NCBI GenBank assembly: GCA_031256815.1
Contig: JAIRPU010000012.1
Coordinates: forward strand, 1 to 10,304
DNA: 10,304 nucleotides
DNA from: Spirochaetaceae bacterium
GTDB lineage: Bacteria > Spirochaetota > Spirochaetia > Treponematales > Breznakiellaceae
Direction of reading: 5' to 3'
Position 1 is the first letter of the stretch; every line of letters begins with the position of its first letter. The translations under genes and the position numbers were made by a program. Shown here piece by piece: positions 5,103-10,304 of the stretch. The notes below the pieces were generated by a model. It had not been told where the DNA came from. It worked only from the letters and a program-made list of their open reading frames with translations, and ran no database searches.

Positions 5103-6215
5103 GTGCTTGGATTTTTTTTGGGATTTTTTATACTTGCAATAATTATTTTTATGCTTGTTTTCCCTGCCAAAGGCAAATATCTTTCGGAAAGAATCAATTT
5201 TTTTTCCAAAGGTAAAGACCTGGGGTTTTCCGCCGCCGAATGCCGCCTGTTGTTTCAGCTTGCAAAAAAAACAAAAATTGCGCACCCGGGCGCTCTTTTT
5301 TGGTCGAAAGTTCAGCTTAACGGCTGTATTCGAATTTTTGCAGACGAGCTTTTAAAATCAAATAAATTTGATGAAGATGAAAACCAGGATTTTTTATTCA
5401 AACTTTTTAAGCTTCTTAAAAGAATAGAAGCTGAACAAAAAGCGAAACAGCAGGGAATAAAAAACACAAGAGAGATAGAAGTGCTTACTCATGTTCATAT
5501 TGTTAAAGAGGGGGCGGGCAGTTCCCGCTCAAAAATAATTGAAAACAGCACGGCATTTTTAAAGATAGAGCGTCCAAACGGTTCCGCCCTTCCCATAAAC
5601 TTCCAATGGACAGACAAACAAATCTCTGTCTATTTTAACCGCAAAGACGATGCGCAATATTGTTTTGAATCCAAAGTTATTGCGGAACATCTGCCAAGCA
5701 TAAATGGCAGCAGCGAAGGCTCTCTGGATATAATGCACTGCGACAAAATTGACAGAACCCAATACCGCGCTTCCATGAGGGCGACTACAAACTGCAGCGT
5801 ATTTCTCTACCCTATTGCTTCCGAAACCGCAGGTATGGAAGTAATTCCCCACGTAAAGTGTATTTTGGAAAATATTTCAGACACAGGCGCCGCCGTGCTT
5901 TCCGGCGGGCAAACTTCGGCCGGCGCAAAAATTGTTTTGCAAATTTCACTTTTAAAAACAGTAAATATTTCCGGCACGATTCGTTCGGTGGAGTATAACG
6001 AAAAAAAAAATACATCGCGCCTTCATATTCATTTTGATATTATGAAGCCCAATGTTTATAATATTGTAATGCTTTATGTGCTTGGAATAATTAAAGACAG
6101 TCAGGACGGCGAAGCTGTTCAAGCTCCGGCAGAGCCGGAAACAGAAATTCAAATGACTGACGATTTTACGGAACCTCAAAAAGAAGCCCCTGCGAGATGG
6201 GAATGGGAAGAATAA
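5103..6215 (+). CDS. membrane-anchored PilZ-domain protein, probable c-di-GMP receptor
   Basis: The 370-residue product begins with one membrane helix (residues about 2-21, LGFFLGFFILAIIIF), followed by a Lys/Phe-rich cytoplasmic helical region (about 35-120). A beta-rich middle part (about 125-215) resembles the N-terminal flagellar-brake type domain of YcgR-like proteins. The PilZ domain (about 218-330) has both c-di-GMP binding signatures: RASMR (222-226, the RxxxR motif) and NISDTG (247-252, the N/DxSxxG motif). The last 35 residues are an acidic, Pro/Glu-rich tail. The GTG at 5103 is chosen over the ATG at 5040 because GAGGA precedes it and the membrane helix then begins at once; the longer start would lie upstream of the -10 box. 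Proteins of this layout are common in treponemes and are tied to motility in the few studied cases. It shares 19 bases with the following kinase gene. Confidence 0.85.
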   Translation: MLGFFLGFFILAIIIFMLVFPAKGKYLSERINFFSKGKDLGFSAAECRLLFQLAKKTKIAHPGALFWSKVQLNGCIRIFADELLKSNKFDEDENQDFLFKLFKLLKRIEAEQKAKQQGIKNTREIEVLTHVHIVKEGAGSSRSKIIENSTAFLKIERPNGSALPINFQWTDKQISVYFNRKDDAQYCFESKVIAEHLPSINGSSEGSLDIMHCDKIDRTQYRASMRATTNCSVFLYPIASETAGMEVIPHVKCILENISDTGAAVLSGGQTSAGAKIVLQISLLKTVNISGTIRSVEYNEKKNTSRLHIHFDIMKPNVYNIVMLYVLGIIKDSQDGEAVQAPAEPETEIQMTDDFTEPQKEAPARWEWEE

Positions 6216-9200
6216 TAAATAAAACCAAAATACTTTTTTTTTCCTATGCTGCCGTATTGGTCTGCGCCGTTACGGTTATTTTTAACAGGGATGTTGTTTC
6301 CGGCGAAGTTTCACCCTTGCGTTATGCTTTTGATTCGCCCTCTTTTGCAATTCCAGACGGGAAGGGCAATATTTATGTTATAGACAATGCGTTTTGCAGA
6401 ATTACCTGCATGGATTCAAACGGCGTTATAAAATGGAGAAAATCAAAAAAAACAAAAGATGTTTATACACGCTTTTACGATGCCGCCGTAGATGAGTCCG
6501 GAAATATTTACACTTATGAAATTGAATTTGACCCGCTGCGTTTTGTTCCAAAAAATGATGTTATCCGAAAATACAAAAGCAGCGGAGTTTTTGAAAAAGA
6601 TATTGTTACATTAAGTTATGATGATTATGAGGGCAAAATACAAACAGTGCCCCGTGTTTCCGGTTTTTCAATAGACGCGGATAATATTTATTTTTCCATA
6701 AACGAAGAGTTTTTTGTGGAGATTTACAGGTTCAGGCTGGCTTCAAACAGCCTTGATATGTACCGTTATTCCGCCGGGGAAAACGCTTTTAAAGCGGCGC
6801 GTTTTGCCATAAAAGATTTTAATCATTTTATATGCAGCGAAAAGTCCGGGACAATACGGGAGGTGCGCGGGTTGGAAGCGGAAAGCATAATTCGCGCGGA
6901 TTTTTCGTGGTCATTAAAAGAAGGCGGCATTATTCCATGGGGGCTTGCGTTTGCAAAAGAAGACGGCATTGTTTTTTTTGATATTGCCTCGCAGCGTTTA
7001 ATGGAGCTTAACAGTAAAAATGAATTAACAAACGCAATTCCGGAAAAACACTGGGCGCGGATTCGCGCAATGCGTCCGGCACGTCCGGAAGATGATATAG
7101 TCTATAACTTTGGCTGCAGGAACAATACATACAGCGGAATATATAACGGTATTGTCTGGTACTACGGCAATGAAAAGTTTTTTAGTTTTGAAAACGGCAT
7201 CAGATTTAATAACACCGCCTGCGCGCGCGCCATTGGCGTTTATGCCGTTCTTTTATGCGGTTTTGCCGCGCTTGTAATAATAATTGTTATTCTTATACGC
7301 CTTGCAATTATAAAACGCCGTATGCTGTTTATAAAACAAATTACACTGGTACTGCCGGCAATGGTTGCTTCATATATTTTGCTTTATTTTATTTTGGCGC
7401 AGCGTTTTGCGGCAGAATTAAATAACTGGATAGAAAACGATATGATGTCTATAGTTAAAACAAATTCAAAATTAATAAACAGCAAAGACATTGAAGCTGT
7501 AAACAGTATAAAAGATTTTGGAAGCGCCGCTTATAACAATATAAATGAACCGCTTTTAAACATTGTTTTGGGCAGCGGCATATCGTGGAACAACCAGTAT
7601 TACGGCTGTGTTTACAGGCTTGTACCAGATGTTTTTGGCAATTACGAACTTTATTATATTGCGCATACAAATAATTCAATAAATACTTTAAAGCGAACCG
7701 GTTCCATAAACAGGGATTCTGATGCATGGCGTTCATTTTCCGGCGGCAACGCCCATTTTGGCGAAAGAATTTCCGCAGGCGAAGACTGTGTCTGGGCGGC
7801 GGCCCCAATTTTTAACGATAAAAAAGAACTCTGCGGACTTCTGGAAATAGGCTTTGAAAAAACCCAGCTGGTAATGGAAAACCGCAAAATAGTTCATGGA
7901 ACAATATTTATTGTAACTGTTATATGCATTTGTTTTGGAATAATACATTACGCTTTTATGTTTTCTGTAATACGCCGGCTGCGCCTGCTTTCCAATACTT
8001 TAAACGAAATAAGGGGCGGAAATTTTAATGCCCGCATAAAAATATACGCAAAAGACGAAATTGGCAGCGTAGGACTTGGGCTTAACAATATGGCCGATGC
8101 GCTGCGCTCCAAGCTTGTGGCAGAAGAAGCAAACCGCGCCAAATCAATATTTCTTTCAAATATGGATCATGAAATACGAACTCCAATGAACGCTGTAATC
8201 GGGCTTTCTGATATGATGCCGTCAGATAATTTTACGGAACAGCAGAGCGAATATATGATAAGCATTCGCAATATGTCGCGTAAATTATTTGGAATTATAA
8301 ATGATATTATTGATTTTTCAAAAATTGAATCCGGTAAAGTTGAACTTTTTAAAACTCATTTTAGCATTGTAGAACTGTATTATGAGCTTTGTTCAAAATT
8401 TATTTTTCTAACTGTAGAAAAAGGCATAGAGTTCCGGCACAGCCGCGACCATAATATACCGGAAATTATATATGGAGATGAGCCCAGAATAAAACAAATT
8501 TTAACAAATATAATTAACAACGCGGTAAAATTTACACGAACAGGTTTTGTGGAACTTTCGCTTGGCCGTGAAATTACATTCGATATGAAAGAGTTTCTTG
8601 TGGTTACTGTGCGTGATTCAGGAATTGGAATACCCAAAGAAGATATGCCGCATATTTTTGGAATGTACAGCCACAGGGACCAAAACACAAACAGGGATGT
8701 TTCCGGCACAGGCCTTGGACTGCCAATAGCGTGCAGGCTGCTCGATTTAATGGGGGGCAGCATAAAAGCGGAAAGTGAATATAAAAAAGGCTCTGTTTTT
8801 ACCGTGCATATTCCGCTTATACCGGGAGACAGAAGCAAGTTAAGAAGAGAAAATACAGAAGGCGTATTCTGGGTTAAGCGCGATGAATCTGTAATTAATA
8901 TTCTTGTAGTAGATGATTCGCAGGTAAATCTTATTGTTGCAAAAAGTTATTTGGCTAATCATAAAATGACGGCCGATACATGCACCAGCGGCCTTGAAGC
9001 AGTCGAAGCGGTAAAAAACAAACAGTACGATATTGTATTTATGGATCACATGATGCCGGGCATGGACGGCGTTGAAACCACATTGCAAATACGCGAACTT
9101 GCAAAAACATTAAATATGGATTCGCTGCGTTTAATGCCCATTGTCGCATTAACGGCCAACAGCTCGGCAGAAGCCCGCGACCTTTTTTTAAACGCCGGTA

Positions 9201-10003
9201 TGCAGGACTTTGTTTCCAAACCAATAGACGCAATTCATTTTAACGCAATTCTTGGCAAATATATTTCGCGCGATAAAATTGAAACAGGCAAACCCGCCGT
9301 TCAAAAACAGGTTCATTTAAAACACGGCCAGAGACGGCAGGCTATTTTTGGCGTTAATGCGCAGGAAATAGTCTGGACAAGGCCGCAGCGCGCAATATTC
9401 CGTGAACTTTATTCGCTGCCTTCCCTTGACGCAAAAACAGGTTTACATCATATAGCGGGCAGCATAGATGATTACTTCAATGTCCTGCGGCAGTTCTGCG
9501 TTGGAATAGAAGAAGGCTGCCATGCGATAGAAAATGCGCTTGCCTCAAAAAACTGGAAAGAATTTGTGCTTAGAACCCATGCGTATAAAGGCTCGCTGGC
9601 GATAATTGGACACAATGAACTCTCTGAAAAGGCAAAAGAACTGGAATTTGCCGCCAGAACAGAGGGCGCGGAAAACGAAACGCTGTGCGCCGAAAAAACA
9701 GCGCCGTTTATTGAAGCGCTTAGGGAGTTTAAAGCAAAACTTGAAAAAACTTCTCTTTTTCCGAAGGATGCAACGGTAAAAACATGGATAGACCGCGATG
9801 CGCTAAATGAAAAACTCAACATTCTTGTAGAGGCCTGTAACGCATTTAAACCCGATGACGCTACGGCAGTTTGCGAAGAACTTTCCCGTTTAACCTACAA
9901 TGCGGAAGCAGACCCGCTCCTTGAAGAAATCTGCGCTCTTACACGAATGTTTAGATTTTCTGAAGTGGGAACAAAAATCGAGGCATTGCGCGTAAAGCTT
10001 TAG
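6197..10003 (+). CDS. hybrid sensor histidine kinase with two extracytoplasmic regions, receiver and HPt domains
   Basis: The 1268-residue membrane kinase runs in this order: TM1 (about 11-28); a periplasmic region (30-345) with propeller-like strands such as GNIYVIDN and GNIYTYEI; TM2 (347-372); a short basic loop; TM3 (382-402); a second outside region (403-565) of Cache-like size; TM4 (567-592); HAMP (about 593-645). Then come HisKA with phospho-acceptor His658 in MDHEIRTP, and HATPase_c with Asn771/Asn775, DSGIGIP (807-813) and GTGLGL (837-842). The receiver has Asp906/Asp907, phospho-acceptor Asp950 and Lys1008. The HPt domain has His1128 in HAYKG. A helical tail covers 1190-1268. All key residues are intact, so a full His-Asp-His relay is expected, with an external response regulator as the final target. 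The start is ATG 6197 (ATG 6203 is possible); neither has a strong ribosome-binding site, which fits coupling to the overlapping PilZ gene. Confidence 0.93.
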   Translation: MGMGRIINKTKILFFSYAAVLVCAVTVIFNRDVVSGEVSPLRYAFDSPSFAIPDGKGNIYVIDNAFCRITCMDSNGVIKWRKSKKTKDVYTRFYDAAVDESGNIYTYEIEFDPLRFVPKNDVIRKYKSSGVFEKDIVTLSYDDYEGKIQTVPRVSGFSIDADNIYFSINEEFFVEIYRFRLASNSLDMYRYSAGENAFKAARFAIKDFNHFICSEKSGTIREVRGLEAESIIRADFSWSLKEGGIIPWGLAFAKEDGIVFFDIASQRLMELNSKNELTNAIPEKHWARIRAMRPARPEDDIVYNFGCRNNTYSGIYNGIVWYYGNEKFFSFENGIRFNNTACARAIGVYAVLLCGFAALVIIIVILIRLAIIKRRMLFIKQITLVLPAMVASYILLYFILAQRFAAELNNWIENDMMSIVKTNSKLINSKDIEAVNSIKDFGSAAYNNINEPLLNIVLGSGISWNNQYYGCVYRLVPDVFGNYELYYIAHTNNSINTLKRTGSINRDSDAWRSFSGGNAHFGERISAGEDCVWAAAPIFNDKKELCGLLEIGFEKTQLVMENRKIVHGTIFIVTVICICFGIIHYAFMFSVIRRLRLLSNTLNEIRGGNFNARIKIYAKDEIGSVGLGLNNMADALRSKLVAEEANRAKSIFLSNMDHEIRTPMNAVIGLSDMMPSDNFTEQQSEYMISIRNMSRKLFGIINDIIDFSKIESGKVELFKTHFSIVELYYELCSKFIFLTVEKGIEFRHSRDHNIPEIIYGDEPRIKQILTNIINNAVKFTRTGFVELSLGREITFDMKEFLVVTVRDSGIGIPKEDMPHIFGMYSHRDQNTNRDVSGTGLGLPIACRLLDLMGGSIKAESEYKKGSVFTVHIPLIPGDRSKLRRENTEGVFWVKRDESVINILVVDDSQVNLIVAKSYLANHKMTADTCTSGLEAVEAVKNKQYDIVFMDHMMPGMDGVETTLQIRELAKTLNMDSLRLMPIVALTANSSAEARDLFLNAGMQDFVSKPIDAIHFNAILGKYISRDKIETGKPAVQKQVHLKHGQRRQAIFGVNAQEIVWTRPQRAIFRELYSLPSLDAKTGLHHIAGSIDDYFNVLRQFCVGIEEGCHAIENALASKNWKEFVLRTHAYKGSLAIIGHNELSEKAKELEFAARTEGAENETLCAEKTAPFIEALREFKAKLEKTSLFPKDATVKTWIDRDALNEKLNILVEACNAFKPDDATAVCEELSRLTYNAEADPLLEEICALTRMFRFSEVGTKIEALRVKL

Positions 10004-10014
10004 CTGCGCATCGG

Positions 10015-10031
10015 GGCCGCTTTGTGCGGCC
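10015..10031 (+). terminator. GC-rich hairpin after the kinase gene
   Basis: GGCCGC (10015-10020) and GCGGCC (10026-10031) form a perfect 6-bp all-GC stem around TTTGT, 11 bases past the kinase stop codon. Only a short CTTTA follows instead of a T-run. It is a plausible but weak intrinsic terminator and could instead protect the 3' end. Confidence 0.5.
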
Positions 10032-10044
10032 GCTTTACGGCGCA

Positions 10045-10139
10045 GGATGGGCGGCGGCTGGCGTGGAATGGGCGGCGGCTGCGAGTTGCGCAGCAGGTGT
10101 GTCGGCATAAGCGGCCAGCGTGGAATGGGCGGCGACTGC
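10045..10139. repeat. short GC-rich direct repeats downstream of the kinase gene
   Basis: Two 22-base copies at 10061-10082 and 10118-10139 differ at one base; their shared core is TGGAATGGGCGGCG. A partial copy, ATGGGCGGCGGCTG, lies at 10047-10060. The copies are spaced 21 and 57 bases apart, both multiples of three. The stretch 10004-10298 has no gene I can support. It is much richer in G+C than the flanking coding sequence up to about 10190 and then turns AT-rich before the last gene. Confidence 0.7.
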
Positions 10140-10156
10140 AGACTGTGGCGCAAGCG

Positions 10157-10186
10157 GGCTGCGCCGGCAACCACACGGACGCAGCC
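10157..10186. repeat. 7-bp inverted repeat in the 3' non-coding stretch
   Basis: GGCTGCG (10157-10163) and CGCAGCC (10180-10186) are perfect reverse complements around a 16-base loop. No T-run follows on the plus strand. It may form an RNA hairpin or be part of the neighbouring repeat cluster. Confidence 0.4.
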
Positions 10187-10252
10187 TAAGACCGGCAAAC
10201 TGAATATTCAGCTTATGTCTAATATCAGAAACAAATAGGACACCCGCACCTG

Positions 10253-10293
10253 TGGTAGAATGGAAATTATTAAAGAATTCATTTTACGAGGTG
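10253..10293 (+). promoter_or_regulatory. extended -10 promoter and ribosome-binding site of the last gene
   Basis: TGG followed by TAGAAT (10253-10261) is an extended -10 element (TGn plus five of six matches). No -35 box is evident, which extended -10 promoters can do without. GAGGTG (10288-10293) is a good Shine-Dalgarno sequence, 5 bases before the ATG at 10299. Confidence 0.6.
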
Positions 10294-10298
10294 TAACC

Positions 10299-10304
10299 AT
10301 GAAA
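10299..10304 (+). CDS. first two codons of a gene cut by the window edge
   Basis: ATG AAA is preceded at the right distance by GAGGTG and, further up, by an extended -10 box. Only Met-Lys is visible, so nothing can be said about the product; a Met-Lys opening is compatible with, but does not show, a signal peptide. Confidence 0.65.

Noticed and set aside
9890..10198. 102-codon minus-strand frame rich in Pro and Arg
   Set aside because: It is the antisense of the kinase gene's end and of the GC-rich repeats; the Pro/Ile/Arg pattern comes from the DNA repeats, and no ribosome-binding site is seen.
10047..10238. 63-codon Gly/Arg-rich frame on the plus strand
   Set aside because: Composition is driven by the GC-rich repeats, there is no ribosome-binding site, and no domain-like pattern is present.

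Overview
The window reads as a spirochaete chromosome segment, most likely a Treponema-type host-associated species. This is inferred from the gene set: a membrane-anchored PilZ protein, a very large hybrid histidine kinase ending in an HPt domain, a bacterial Rsm22-like protein, and mixed base composition with clean TATAAT -10 boxes. No rRNA or tRNA gene is present to settle the taxonomy.

Positions 1 to about 2300 look like an accessory island. It holds the 3' end of an unrecognised gene, an AT-rich orphan gene (359-1234), a small conserved-looking hypothetical gene on the minus strand (1344-1538) with a near-consensus promoter, and a minus-strand ORF (1667-2248). The last one looks like the C-terminal PBECR-type nuclease module of a phage or mobile-element polyvalent protein that has lost its N-terminal part. 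A long imperfect inverted repeat separates the two convergent genes at 1245-1320. The island ends just before the promoter of the next gene, at about 2300.

Positions 2300 to 5068 look like ordinary chromosome. An alpha/beta hydrolase (2334-3119), apparently made from a leaderless transcript, overlaps a Rsm22-family ribosome-assembly protein (3106-4599). The Rsm22 gene carries an in-frame 15-bp minisatellite between two of its cysteine ligands. Its 3' end overlaps the 3' end of a convergent CPBP-family membrane protease gene (4589-5068, minus).

Positions 5035 to 10003 form a two-gene signalling operon. It contains a membrane-anchored PilZ protein, a probable c-di-GMP receptor, and overlapping it by 19 bases a 1268-residue hybrid sensor kinase. 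The kinase runs TM, propeller-like sensor, two TMs, Cache-like sensor, TM, HAMP, HisKA, HATPase, REC, HPt. The shared transcript suggests that the phosphorelay and the c-di-GMP receptor act on the same behaviour, such as motility or envelope functions, but no output gene is visible. After the operon comes a GC-rich 295-base non-coding stretch with short repeats and hairpins. The promoter, ribosome-binding site and first codons of another gene follow at the right edge.
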